In this document: positions 1 through 10,485 of the stretch, in pieces
Numbering within the stretch: position 1 is the stretch's first letter
Layout of the letters: the number at the start of each line of letters is the position of its first letter
NCBI GenBank assembly: GCA_014155875.1
Contig: JACEFZ010011721.1
Span: 288,501-352,500 of the forward strand
DNA: 64,000 nucleotides
Direction: 5' to 3'
DNA from: Cepaea nemoralis
Lineage: Eukaryota > Mollusca > Gastropoda > Stylommatophora > Helicidae
Notes under the pieces: model-generated
The model's database searches: none
Told to the model about the DNA's origin: nothing
What the model saw: only the letters and a program-made list of their open reading frames with translations
Position numbers and translations under genes: made by a program

Positions 1-491
1 AAATCTGTGAAGTAGGTGCCGGCTACACATTTTTCTGGAATCGAAGGAAAAGCGAGGAAAGACGCCAATCCGTTGTGGGATTTGCCATTAAGTCGGCCCT
101 GGTCGGCAAACTAGCTGGATTTCCAAAGGCTATAAACGACAGGCTTATGACCATTAAGTTGCCCCTCTTGAATGAAAGGAAGCATGCAACCATTGTGAGT
201 GTCTACGCACCAACTATGACCAATGAAGATGATGTCAAGAACAAGTTCTATGAGGACCTGCACAATGTATTAACATCTGTTCCCAAAGGAGACAAACTTA
301 TACTCCTTGGGGATTTCAATGCCAGAGTAGGCACGGACACCACCTCTTGGAGTGGAATTATTGGAAAGCACGGAGTTGGTATTTTATAACAGCAATGGAC
401 TCCTCCTCCTTCAGACATGTGCCGAACACGATCTCCTGATTACCAACACAATTTTCCGTCTTCCCATGAGAAATAGGACATCGTGGATTTC
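1..491 (+). pseudogene. LINE-A, endonuclease domain, first part
   Basis: N-terminal part of the APE-type endonuclease of a non-LTR retrotransposon. It enters the window already open and reads through the endonuclease beta-strands. The motif GDFNARVG near 310-335 holds the catalytic D and N of the exonuclease-endonuclease-phosphatase fold. A frameshift near 385 moves the reading frame; after it [20 protein letters not shown] continues the domain. The coding continues after an insertion at about 1150 and the reverse transcriptase follows at 2830. The family resembles RTE-like elements often labelled craniofacial development protein 2-like in databases. Clade assignment is from memory of family motifs; the endonuclease call is firm. 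Confidence 0.85.
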
Positions 492-1150
492 CAAGTCGTA
501 AGTCCTCCTTTCTGTGCCATGTCATGGAAAATATCATATAATTGAACTCACAGCAAGGAACTGGCTCTTTAAAATTGAAGTGATGATAACAGTCAACAAC
601 GTTATGGTGAACTTTGACAGATAACGTAAATAGGAGAGTTCCAGAACTAATACCGCTTTATTACGGCCGTTGACACATCTGATACATCTCTCAGTGTAAT
701 AATTATATTCTCTGTTATGACCAGAGTGGCATCTAATCTAAACATACACCAGATGGTTTACCCAGCTTGTCCAACGTTCGTCTGGACATCACTCAGTATC
801 ACTTGTCCTTCATATGTTTACTCCACCGTCCTTGCTGTCATCTTCTTCCGATTCTGTCTGTCTAGAGTTTGCCCGTCGTTCTCAAATCCATGGCGTTCCC
901 AATATCTGCTTCTAGTTGTTCTAAGCTTAAAGTAAGTCCACTGTTAGCCTTCAGACGATCCAATAGCCAGACCAAGCTGTTTTCCGAATCGAATACACGC
1001 CCGTTCACTTTGGTCGTCGCACAACGTATCCTTTTGTTGTCACGCTAGCGTTGGTGCGACGTATATGCGTATCCCATAGTTTACGTGCCCTGTTTAGTTT
1101 GAGAGTTCCTTCTATCTCTGTATGGCGTGATCTGGGCACTTGCTATGTGG
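492..1150. other. Unidentified 0.66-kb insertion inside LINE-A
   Basis: The LINE-A protein reads RNRTSW just before this stretch and MHPRSKHWHLIDYV just after it, so about 660 bp has been inserted into the endonuclease reading frame. A short TGGAT occurs at both edges and could be a target duplication. I recognise no protein, terminal repeat or tRNA-like head in it; the short open frames here have no recognisable motif. Confidence 0.5.
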
Positions 1151-1521
1151 CATGGATGCATCCTCGCTCGAAACACTGGCACCTCATTGACTATGTCATC
1201 GTCAGGAGGAGTGACAGACAAGATGTTCGGGTGACAAAATCCATGTGTGGTGCCGAATGTTGGACAGACTATCGTCTCATTATCTCGAAAATAAACATAC
1301 ACATCAAACCACCACGGCGTCCTCAATGGGTAAAAATGCACAAAAGAAAAAAAAATCTAAATGTCACCCGCCTAAACAGCAAAAAAAAATGCAGCTGTCG
1401 TTTGAAAATATGCTGGAAGACCGCCTCAAGCCAAATGCTGCAGCTAATCAGGATACAGAAACATAGTGGAGAGCCCTAAAGGACATAATTTACAACACTG
1501 CTATGGAAATCCTGGGCCCAG

Positions 1522-1558
<37 letters not shown>

Positions 1559-1776
1559 AAAGCATAAAGACTAGTTTGATGAAAATTCCGAAGACATCAA
1601 CCAACTGCTGGCCGAGAAACATCTTCTCCTCAAGGCACATTTGAATGACCCGAAGTCAACATTTAAAAAAAGATGCCTTCAAGAACATTCAGAGAGTAGT
1701 GCAGCAGAAACTTCGGCACATGCGGGACTCCTGGATGAGCAGCAAAGCTGATGAAATTCAAGGCTTTGCTGACAGA
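1151..1776 (+). pseudogene. LINE-A, endonuclease end and linker
   Basis: Continuation of the same LINE. HPRSKHWHLIDYVIVRR followed by a divergent S-D-H region (CWTDYRLIISK) is the end of the endonuclease; the usual SDH motif is degenerate. A lysine-rich linker with A-rich runs follows, then a poly-C tract, then sequence reading KADEIQGFADR across the next insertion point. Several frameshifts make it non-coding. Confidence 0.8.
1520..1557 (+). repeat. Poly-C tract, 38 nt
   Basis: Uninterrupted run of C within the LINE-A linker region. It probably expanded from a short C-rich stretch in the element (the context reads EILGP). Long homopolymers like this are prone to length error in sequencing, so the length is not reliable. 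Confidence 0.95.
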
Positions 1777-2829
1777 ACGAACGAACGAACGAACGAACGA
1801 ACGAACAAACTTTATTTTCAAAGGATTAAGAATTGGGCACGCAGGCCCGTCTAACATTCTGCCCTTCTATCACTCTCTTTCATACATTATTTCATTCACA
1901 CATCATTCAAGGCTAACAAAGAACAGCAACAATATAAAAGATATGCATTATAAAGGCATGGGCAAAATGCGAACATCAAAACTACACGACACAGTAATAT
2001 TAGATAATGGTCTGACACTTGTTATTAGCCATGTGGAATATACTGGCCTACAAAAAGGGGACTGGCTGTTATACTAAGGTTTTGTTATTATTATTATCTC
2101 TATTATTAAGGGGGAAGGTAATCCGTATTGAGATAGTGTTTCGAATAATTTGCGCTTATATGAATAGGGATTGGTGATGTCTTTGATTTCTTGTGGAAGA
2201 TTGTTCCACAGCTGAGCTGCAGAGTACGTTAAGCTTGTTTTGTATAAGTCAATCCTAGGCTTCGGAATGTGTAGTATATTTAACCGTTTACTGTGTCTAG
2301 CATTATATTTAAACAATGGCCAAAGGTAATTTGGGGCATTCCGATGCAGGATTTTGTGAATTCGTTTAGCTTTATTGAAAAGCAAGCGTTTGCGGAATGG
2401 TAGTAACTGAAGGCGTTTATGCAGGCTAGGATTGTCAGATAAATGTTTGCTATAAATTAGACTCATGGCCCGTTTCTGGAGTGAGTAAAGTCGCTTGGTG
2501 TTTGAATTAGAACAACCATCCCAGATTGTAGAGCAGTAGTCAAAGTGTGTCTGTATATGAGAAGTATAGAATAGTTTCCTTGTGTCCTCATCAAGGAAGT
2601 TTTTAATTTTGGTGAGTTGGTAGACTTTTTTCGCTGTTTGTTTAATGAGCGCTTGAACGTGGGAATTATAGGTTAGGTTTCTATCAATGATTAGGCCTAA
2701 TGTTTTGTGCTCAATTACACTTTCTACTGGCATGTTATCGATGTGAAGTTGAAGTGATGTGTGTGAGCTTAGAGTTTGAAGTCTTTGTCTGGTTGTTAAT
2801 AACATTGCTTTTGTTTTAGTGATGACAGA
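1777..2829 (-). mobile_element. 5'-truncated Jockey/CR1-like LINE nested in LINE-A
   Basis: Minus-strand open frame 2074-2832 encodes about 250 residues of the C-terminal reverse-transcriptase region (LGLIIDRNLTYNSHVQ, the thumb, then HFDYCSTIWDGCS), a stretch typical of Jockey/CR1-superfamily LINEs. The 3' end, read on the minus strand, has AATAAA followed by a (TTCG)n tail at 1777-1808. TGACAGA lies on both sides (1770-1776 and 2823-2829), and removing the insert restores the LINE-A reading frame, which shows a target-primed insertion. The ORF fragment has no internal stop, so the insertion looks younger than its host element. Confidence 0.88.
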
Positions 2830-4832
2830 CATGATATGAGAAACTTCTACGACTCACTGAAAGCGTTCTATGGACCTACATCACCAGGCATAGTTCCCCT
2901 CCTCGGTGCAGATGGGGGAACATTGGTCACCGATAAGAAAGACATCATTCAACGCTGGGCAGAGCATTTCAGCAACATCTTAAATGCAACCTCCTTCTTC
3001 GATGATGAAACCATCAACTGCCTTCCTCAAGTTCCCACTAATGATACACTTGGTGTCCTGCCAACCGTAGTGGAAGCAAACAAAGCCATTCAGCAACTCT
3101 CCAGCGGCAAGGCACCTGGTCCTGACTCCATCCCAGCAGAGATATATATACAAGGTAGGTGGGCCGGTCCTAACAGAGCAGCTTCACCAAGTCTTTACAA
3201 ACATATGGGTGAACGAGACCATGCCACAAGATTTCAAGGTCGCGTCAATAGTCCACCTTTACAAACGTAAGGAAACCGCCAATTCTGTGACAACCACCGA
3301 GGCATCTCCTTGCTTTCAGTTGCAGGGAAGATACTCTCCAGAATTTTTCTCAATCACCTCACGGCCCAACTCGATCAAGGTCTTCTTCATGAGAGTCAAT
3401 GTGGCTTCAGAAAAGAACGAGGAACTGTTGACATGATTTTCGCTTCAAGGCAGCTGCAAGAGAAATGTCAGGAACAGAACTGTGAAATGTTCTCCACTTT
3501 AATTGACCTTACCAAGGTTTTTGATACAGTCAGCAGAGAAGGACTGTGGAAGATTATGGCAAAATATGGCTGTCCTCAAAAGTTTGTCCAAATAGTGCGG
3601 CTATTTCATGATGGTATGCAGGCAAGAGTACAGGAAAATAGTGAACTGTCTGAGCCCTTTCCTGTCATCAGTGGAGTGAAGCAAGGATGTGTCCTGGCAC
3701 CAACACTGTTCAGCCTCATGTTTTCAGCCATGTTGATGAATGCCTTCGAGAACGATGACATTGGAATAGACATCAACTACCGTATGGAGGGAAAGTTATT
3801 TAATCTCAGAAGGCTGAAATCTAAAACAAAAATTAACAGCGACACTGTCAGAGAGCTATTTTTGCTGATCACTGCGCTCTATATGCCAACTCAGAGGCAG
3901 ACATGCAACACAATGTTTCAGCTTTCTCACATGCCTGTGCAAACTTTGGGCTCAATATCAACTTGGAGAAAACTGTAGTTATATACCAGCCAGCTCCAGG
4001 GAATAATCACACTGTGCCGAATATCAAAGTGAATGGTCATAGACTAAGTGCTGTGGACAAATTCACCTACCTTGGCAGCACTGTGTCACAAGCTGCCACA
4101 ATTGATGACGAAGTGAATGCAAGAATCTCTAAGGCCAGTGCGGCCTTTGGCAGACTGTACAAGAATATCTGGGACAGAAATGGAATAAGCCTGCAAACAA
4201 AGCTGAAAGTCTATAAAGCAGTTGTATTATCCACACTGCTATATGCTTGTGAAACATTGTCTGTTAATCAGCGACACGCAAGGAAATTAAACCACTTCCA
4301 CACAGTCTGCCTTAGGAAGCTACTGAAGATTAAATGGCAAGACAAGATCCCAGACACCGAAGTCCTAGAAAGAACGTCCATGTCCAGTATCCACACTCTA
4401 TTAATGAAGAATAAGATTCGCTGGGCTGGTCACTTACTCGCATGCCATATCACAGGCTCCCTAAACGAATTTTTTTACGGCGAGTTGTGTTGTGGTAAAC
4501 GCTCCCAAGGCGGTCAGAGGAAACGTTTTAAAGACATTCTGAAAATCTCACTGAATGCTTTTGGAATTCATCATGACACCTGGGAGACTGCAGCCAGAGA
4601 CCGAAATTCGTGGCGTGCATCATTACATAAGGGTGCAGTCACGTGTGAGGCAACCAGGACTGCAAGAGCTGTGAAGAAAAGGCAGGACAGAAAACCACTG
4701 CAGGAAATCCTCCTCCAGAAACGTCAAGCATTCTTTGTCCACATTGTTAAAGAACATCTCGAGCCAAAATATGCCTTATCAGGCATATTAGAACTCATGG
4801 CTCCATACTTTCAACCCCACTGGATGAAATGA
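2830..4832 (+). pseudogene. LINE-A, reverse transcriptase and C-terminal region
   Basis: Reverse transcriptase of the RTE-like LINE begun at position 1. Visible blocks: KAPGPDSIPAEIY near 3111, HRGISLLSVAGKILSRI near 3295, TLIDLTKVFDTVSREGLWKI (finger block), SGVKQGCVLAPTLFS near 3670, then the active site. The expected F-A-D-D reads F-A-D-H (3859-3870), so the second catalytic aspartate is lost, and at least three frameshifts occur (near 3150, 3270 and 3850). The C-terminal domain DKFTYLGSTVSQAATIDDEV through to the stop at 4832 is intact in one frame. It lacks the C2H2 ending that is kept in the second copy (44530-45755). A dead element. Confidence 0.9.
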
Positions 4833-4984
4833 ATGGTCATCATCATTCTTCATGGACAAACAACAGAACAGAAAACATTGTTCTATGAGCACTCACGCAC
4901 TGCGCAGCCACTTTAGTGTTCAGTTAAGTTTTCAAATTCATTAAACCTTCATGGCAAGTATTTCTTGTTATTAAGCCCATTATC

Positions 4985-5756
4985 ATGCCAAAGTGGAAAC
5001 AAATCTTATGATACTAATCGGAAATATAATGATCAGTGGGAAAAGACATTTGTGTGGCTCAATTAATCAATCAATCAATCAATCAATCAATCAAGAAATC
5101 CACCGTTGGTTCTGAACAGGCATATTGCAAATTGTGCCAGTGTAATATTGTTCCAAGACTTTCAGATCTTGCAAATCATGAAATAACAGAAAAACACACG
5201 CGGAGCGCGCCATCTTCTTCACACACACACACACACGCGCACACGCACGCACACGCACACACACGCACACGCACACACACACAAAGACTTTCAGTGATGA
5301 AAATAAGTAAGAAAATTGATGATGACAAAGTCAAATTAACAGAGTTACAAACTGCTGTTAGCATGGCCTGCCATAGTGCCATACGCACCATCGATCACTT
5401 AGGTGAAATAATGGTAGCCCATGGATGTGGCATCACTCTTGGTCAGATAAAATTGCACAGAACGAAGTGCATATCACTAATAAGGAAATGTTATTTCACC
5501 TTATTTAAAATCTGATCTAATTCTAGATCTGCAAAACAAGAAGCATACACTCATCATTGATGAGTCCACTGATATCTCGACCCAAAAGTATTTGTGCATT
5601 TTAGTTAGATACCTCAGCGATAAAAGAAATGAAATTACTACTAATTTTCTAGGTTTGATTCCAGCTCAGAAGGCTACACGAGAGAATATATTTAATTTGA
5701 TTAACAATGAAATTGCCCTTTTTGTATTTGGCTGAAGTAAATCACACTATTATTGA
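4985..5756 (+). pseudogene. hAT-like transposase N-terminal remnant
   Basis: The translation resembles hAT-type transposases of the ZNF862/BED-finger group: a BED-type finger (AYCKLCQCN...LANHEITEKH), then LQTAVSMACHSAIRTIDHL, TLGQIKLHRTKC, and after one frameshift near 5512 the segment HTLIIDESTDIS with the first catalytic aspartate region, then ILVRYLSDKRNEITTNFLG. A (CA)n run at 5221-5284 and an (ATCA)n run at 5062-5093 have expanded inside the frame. It stops where the LINE-B tail begins at 5757. No termini seen; the rest is not found downstream. Confidence 0.8.
5221..5284 (+). repeat. (CA)n/(CG) microsatellite
   Basis: Alternating CA with CG variants in the hAT-like remnant. It generates spurious open frames on both strands. 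Confidence 0.95.
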
Positions 5757-6641
5757 AGATTGATTGATTGATTGATTGATTTAGGAACCGACATCACAGC
5801 ATTCGGGGCATTCCCATAAGCGCTCCGTCCCCATCCTCGGCAGCCAGCGAAGAATTCTAACACTAATAGTACCAGTAGCAATCTGATTATATGTCCGTCT
5901 CGCCTTTCCTCTGAGCGTTGAGCGTCGGCCAGATCCCCTCGTCACTCCTCGCTGTCTCATTCTTGCCTGACCATGGTGATCCATTTGCTCCTCCGAGGTG
6001 TACACGTGCTCCCACAAGGCCGCAGCCTCGTCTGCCTTGTCATGCATCAATACTCCACCAAGTTTTGCTGAGCCAGCCAATCTGTCCGCCTGTTCATTCC
6101 CCAGCACACCAGCATGCCCCGGAGAAAAGATCCAGGTGATGCTTGCCACCCGTGACCTCCGAAGCGAAGCAAGCCACTCTGCACAAAGCTTGCCTGTCCT
6201 CACCTTCCTCAGCATGCTTTCTGAGTCAGTTACAATCACAATGTGTGTGTGTGTGTATTGTATTCTCCATCCAGCGGAAAGCTGCACTGACTGCCTCCAC
6301 CTCCATTCTAAAGCTAGATGTTGTGGTATAATATGCCAGGCTCTCCTGCACCAAACGTCGACCATTAGCTTTTGCTAAGAACCCCAGACACTTCTCCTAC
6401 CTCTCAATACCGAACCATCTGTGTAGATAATCACATCACCCGAGCGAGCATTATCCTGAATTAGTTGCTGGATTTCCACTTCCGTGGCCCCTGCTGGCCA
6501 CTCCCTGCACTCCCGGCTCAATGTGATTATCACTCTGCACAAGTCTGACTGCTACGCTGGCACTCTGACCCACTCCTCTCCTCGCCTAATGTTCTCCAAG
6601 ATGCACACCTGTCTGATCGTATCCTCCGCCTGAGCCATCCA
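5757..6641 (-). mobile_element. LINE-B 3' fragment (RNase H region)
   Basis: 5'-truncated minus-strand insertion. The 3' end is the (ATCA)n-type tail read as GATT repeats at 5757-5781. Upstream lies RNase H coding: SDSESM with a catalytic aspartate, then WIFSPGHAGVLGNEQADRLA carrying the late H and D, then the short C-terminal tail ending in a histidine/cysteine-poor stretch. It closely matches the same region of 22847-24600 (minus) and 47300-48210 (plus). It stops abruptly at about 6641 where the other copies continue, marking the 5' truncation. Frameshifts near 6360 break the coding. Confidence 0.9.
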
Positions 6642-7330
6642 GTGGCGGTTAATAATTGTACACAAGTATTCATGTTATTAGGATGCATTTAGCTTTTTAT
6701 ATTGAGTTCGTGAAAGCTTCCAAATAGCTGTGCGTTAGTGTGCGTATGGAGTGACCAGATATGATACCGCAATTTAGTCATCATGTGTCCATTTTTAAGG
6801 ATCTGTTCAGCTGTCTGTGTGGTTTGTTCACACGTACACATGGGTGACAGACCCGCTTTGAGTCTTCGTGAAAGATTGTCTACTCTGCTGTTTACTGTTC
6901 AGAGACGGAACATGATTACCCGATTTGCGCTATGAAAATAGTTGTCAGTGTCTCTGTAGTGGGCTTTCTTCTTAACGACAAAGATGTTGGTCCTCTTTTC
7001 ATTGAAGTTTATAGATTGATTCGTATGCACGTGTGTTGTCCCCAATTTGACAACGTGTTTTCTCTCACGTTTCTTGTTATGCCACAATATGTCAGTTTCC
7101 ACCGCAATATTACTCTTCTGTTGGTATTCAATGCGTTTAGTGTGTGTGTATTTTTTTTTCTCAATACCAGTTGTTTGTCACCGCTGAGGGCTTGCGGAAT
7201 TGAAAATACATCATTGTTGAATACAAACTGTTGCCATTGCCATTGTGCTGATGCTGTAATGTTTAGGGCCTACAATTCTCTGAATAGTTGGAGCAAAATA
7301 TCCCAGTAAGCGTGCACGTGGATTACGGTC
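6642..7330. other. No recognisable feature
   Basis: AT-rich sequence between the LINE-B fragment and the IS630-like transposase. Short open frames on both strands (for example 6899-7102 minus) show no motif I recognise. The left terminus of the transposon to the right may lie here, but I could not see an inverted repeat. Confidence 0.5.
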
Positions 7331-8880
7331 TGCGATCTGCTCAGACCTTAATCTGTGTCGAACGATTCCAGTAGGTTGATGACTGCTCTCGGTTGCATAA
7401 ATTCAATCCATCCTTTCTCCAATAGTCCTCTTCCTCTTTCATGGTCCTCACATTTTTTCAGTAACTTTTATTAATATTTAATAGCAAGGACTGGACTAGT
7501 ATCTTGACGTCAGACAATTTGAATGTAGTTGTCAGCTGCCACCTGTCCTTTAATTTTAGCCCACACAAGTTCTATAGGGTTAAAATGAGAATGACACGGC
7601 GGAAGTCTCAAGCACCCATGACGATGATCTTCTATCAACTTGTCGATTTAATATTTCTTGCTTTTTGGTGTCTGTTTTACAAGTGACAACAATTATAGCT
7701 AGAAATACGTTTCTGGAAATGGTATGTTTTCCATTCGGAGCCATATCTTTATTGCCCCCTTTGTGCTCGATGCTGTAGGTATTTTGTCTTCTTAGGCAAC
7801 ACCATTGATATCATGCATTGTCCTTAATTGGACACGACGGTCTATTTAGGGATGGAAGCACTGTATTCTCGAGCCAATCTCTATATACATTACCATTCAT
7901 CTTATTATGATAATCCCTATTGTCTGTATGCTTTGATACGAACACGAGCCCAGCATTCTGTAGTAAGCCATTATGCATATTACCAACATGGGTCATGACC
8001 AAAAGCTGTCCTATACTACTGGGCACATATCGCTTTATCTGTCCATCCACTGTCCATTCCTTATCATTTGTGTGGTGCGCATTGATCCACATTTCATCCA
8101 AATACACTATGCCATAATTTTCTTTGCGCATTTCCCTTATTTCACGTAAGTATCTGCTTCTCATGGCTCCTAAATGCGGCTGCCCGCAAAGAACATTTCT
8201 ACCTCCCTTGTACTTTCTAAAAGTGAAGATAATGTCCTTTTAATTTTCCACAAATTTGTTTTGGATAGCACTATGTTATTGTTCTTTCTCAACCAAACCC
8301 TAAGTTTTCTTACAGTCACTGTTTCTTTGGCACCCAGCATTTTTATAATGCTGGATAATCCTGGATATAAAATCCAAATTTTGTATGGTTTTAGGAGTCT
8401 CCGTGGCGAAGTGGTCAAGTCTTTTGACTCGGGCTCCAAAGGTTGTGGGTTCGATTCCGGGCCGCATCCTTCGGTTCACGAGTTAAATTTTTCAGAGACT
8501 CCTGTAGGTCGTCGCTAGAGCTACTGAGTTCGTGCTTTGTGCGATTCTTTCCTCGCTGCGGAAAGAGACCGAGCCATATGGGATAGAATCCGGTGCAATG
8601 AAATCGACCCTGTCTACTTTTAAGTGACTTTTTTAAAGCATTTTTATAATAGCTCGCCTTATGACATCATTGTTAAAGCTGTCTACAATAACCTTTCTAC
8701 CTACCGTTTGGTTATTGCGTGGTGGTTTAATTCCAGATTCTTGCACCCATCGACGAAATGACCGTTTACTCAAACCCAATGCATGCACTGTTCTTTTTTC
8801 GGAATTTCATGAAATAACCCACATTTTGACGACACCTCTGAACACTGGCAGTTTAAACAGCGCGGGGTTCTTGGCATAAG
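7330..8880 (-). pseudogene. IS630/Tc1-superfamily transposase, broken
   Basis: Minus-strand DDE transposase remains. Reading 5' to 3': a helix-turn-helix part (SKRSFRRWVQESGI, near 8740-8790), DSFNNDVIRRAIIKML, then after a SINE insertion GAKETVTVRKLRVWLRKNNN, then YLDEMWINAHH (first catalytic D), CPIKDNA (second D), and LPPCHSHFNPIELVWAKIKG near 7550-7610 (third residue E). This order and the NPIE-W-K block are characteristic of IS630/Tc1-like transposases. Stops and frameshifts separate the blocks, so it is inactive. Termini not identified. Confidence 0.82.
8336..8650 (+). mobile_element. SINE1: tRNA-headed SINE with 14-bp target duplication
   Basis: The element proper is 8350-8636. It has a pol III A-box-like TGGCGAAGTGG (8404-8414) and a perfect B box GGTTCGATTCC (8448-8458), then a core with CTACTGAGTTCGTGCTTTGT (8521-8540), then a tail shared with 60465-60545 and 38090-38170. 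AGCATTTTTATAAT flanks it (8336-8349, 8637-8650), and removing it rejoins the transposase codons. About 44 bp lie between the left duplication and the start of the tRNA-like head; these are either an unusual leader or carried-over flank. It is not a functional tRNA: the cloverleaf is imperfect and the core follows directly. Confidence 0.85.
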
Positions 8881-9192
8881 GCCAATCCCGCTAAACACGT
8901 AGAATATTCATCATTGAACGTTGATTGTATGGCTGACGGGGTAATACATTTAAAATTATGAACTTAATCTCTGACTCGTAAATTATATACCGCATATAAA
9001 CAAACATTGAAATCTGCTATACAATCTAAAGAACAAAATTTTTTTTGTTGGTTGGACATGATGATAAGGTCATATGCTAAATCTCATAATTTGCCCTCAG
9101 TTGGTTACTGAGATATGGATTTTTATATGGAGGCAAACAAATGTGAATGCACTATAGATGTGCAAATGATACAGTATTGATTGCAGACTTCT
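8881..9192. other. No recognisable feature, except a LINE-F-like stub
   Basis: AT-rich. The last 25 bases before 9193 read TGATACAGTATTGATTGCAG, identical to the part of LINE-F that encodes its active site DDTVLIAD at 55337-55356. Whether this is a real LINE-F stub or a chance piece is unclear because it is so short. Confidence 0.45.
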
Positions 9193-9510
9193 TCTTCTTT
9201 CGTTCGCTTGAAATACATCTATAACTGCAATGTTGTCTCATGTATGAATCTAACAGTCTTTTTTAGTTCACTCAGCGGTCCATAGAGTTTATCTTCCACT
9301 GTTGTGTCTCTAGGCCAGAAGGTATGCCTGTGTATGTTGTAGTTTGGGCAGTCTTGGAGTATGTGCTCTGCTGTCTGCGACGCTAAACCACATGTGCACA
9401 TGGCTGAATCACCAATCTTGAATTTTGTATACATGTGGTTGCGTAATCTGTTGTGCCTTGTTCTAAGGCGCAGAATAATGACTTGTTCTGGTCTGTCCCT
9501 AACGTGGTAG

Positions 9511-9838
9511 TCGTCCTGAACAGGTTTTGGTGGCCTTCTGAGTGATTTGATCATTCTTTTCTTTTGGTTGTATGTAATGGGCACATCAGGCTATTCTTCT
9601 TTTGCTCCTTCCTTAGCCAATTGATCAGCTCTGTCGTTTCCGGGTACTCCACAGTGGGATGGTATCCACTGTGCTCGTCCTGAGCAGGTTTTGGTGGCCT
9701 TCTGAGTGATTTGATCATTCTTTTCTTTTGGTTGTATGTAATGGGCACATCAGGCTATTCTTCTTTTGCTCCTTCCTTAGCCAATTGATCAGCTCTGTCG
9801 TTTCCGGGTACTCCACAGTGGGATGGTATCCACTGCAT
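9511..9838. repeat. 164-bp tandem duplication inside LINE-C
   Basis: 9511-9674 and 9675-9838 are near-identical copies of the linker between RNase H and the zinc knuckle of LINE-C. The other LINE-C copy (54500-55336) has only one, so the duplication arose after insertion. Confidence 0.9.
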
Positions 9839-9859
9839 GGTGACCTTATGCTGACTGCT

Positions 9860-10485
9860 AAGTTCAGAAGTTAGTTAGTCGCGGTTCCAACTTCACAGCA
9901 ACGGGTCGTCCCCATTATGCTCCGTTCCTGTGCCAGTGAATATCACATAAAACGCTCCCCACTGCCCAATGTGAACAATGGAAAAGACAGAAGTCTCGAC
10001 AAACAACAGCCCTCACAGATACACTGTGCATAATGCCGCCGCCAGAATGTCAACACAATAGTCCCCCACGAAACATCCAGTTTATCTCTGAAGGAATCGG
10101 CAGTCATTTTCCCATCTGGATGTTTCCTAGATGTTAACCCACACAGTCCACGAAAATACAGTTCATCGTCGATGGCAACGGCAGTCAACCAGAAGCCCAG
10201 CAGCCACGCATTTCTGCATAAGGCAAAAACCGGTCAACTCTGGGACATAGCCAGCTGCCATCGCTTCGAACATGCAGTCACGTCCCAAAAAACTTCGGGC
10301 AGATTCAAAAGCATTTCACACGAAACTCACAGCTCACAGTGTCGCGCCACGCACTCACTCAGTAGCAGGGCGACGGAACCATCAAGCCTCCTTAGTCGCC
10401 TCTTACGACATGCGTGGTAGGCTACAGTGTTGCTATTCTTTGCTTCCCTTATGGGCCCCGGCAACACACGGGAGAAAGTTCAGAA
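9860..10485 (-). mobile_element. SINE-X: 606-bp short element with 10-bp target duplication
   Basis: Element 9870-10475, flanked by AAGTTCAGAA (9860-9869, 10476-10485). Removing it rejoins the LINE-C sequence that is contiguous at 55010-55030. Read on the minus strand it begins with a region containing ATGTCGTAAGAGGCGACTAA, continues with GGTTCCGTCGCCCTGCTACT, and ends in a (TAAC)n-type tail at 9870-9880. A second, rearranged copy is at 60895-61450 (plus). It has no long open frame and no clear A/B box. It ends like the SINE2 and LINE-B-type tails (a GGAGCATAATGGGG stretch before the tail), so I infer it is mobilised by a LINE. I do not recognise a named family. Confidence 0.8.

Noticed and set aside
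1051..1150. Start of an independent gene at ATG 1051
   Set aside because: The frame crosses from the unidentified insertion into LINE-A endonuclease coding; no support for a separate start.
8394..8470. tRNA gene
   Set aside because: A and B boxes are present but the cloverleaf is imperfect and the sequence continues into a SINE core with a flanking target duplication.
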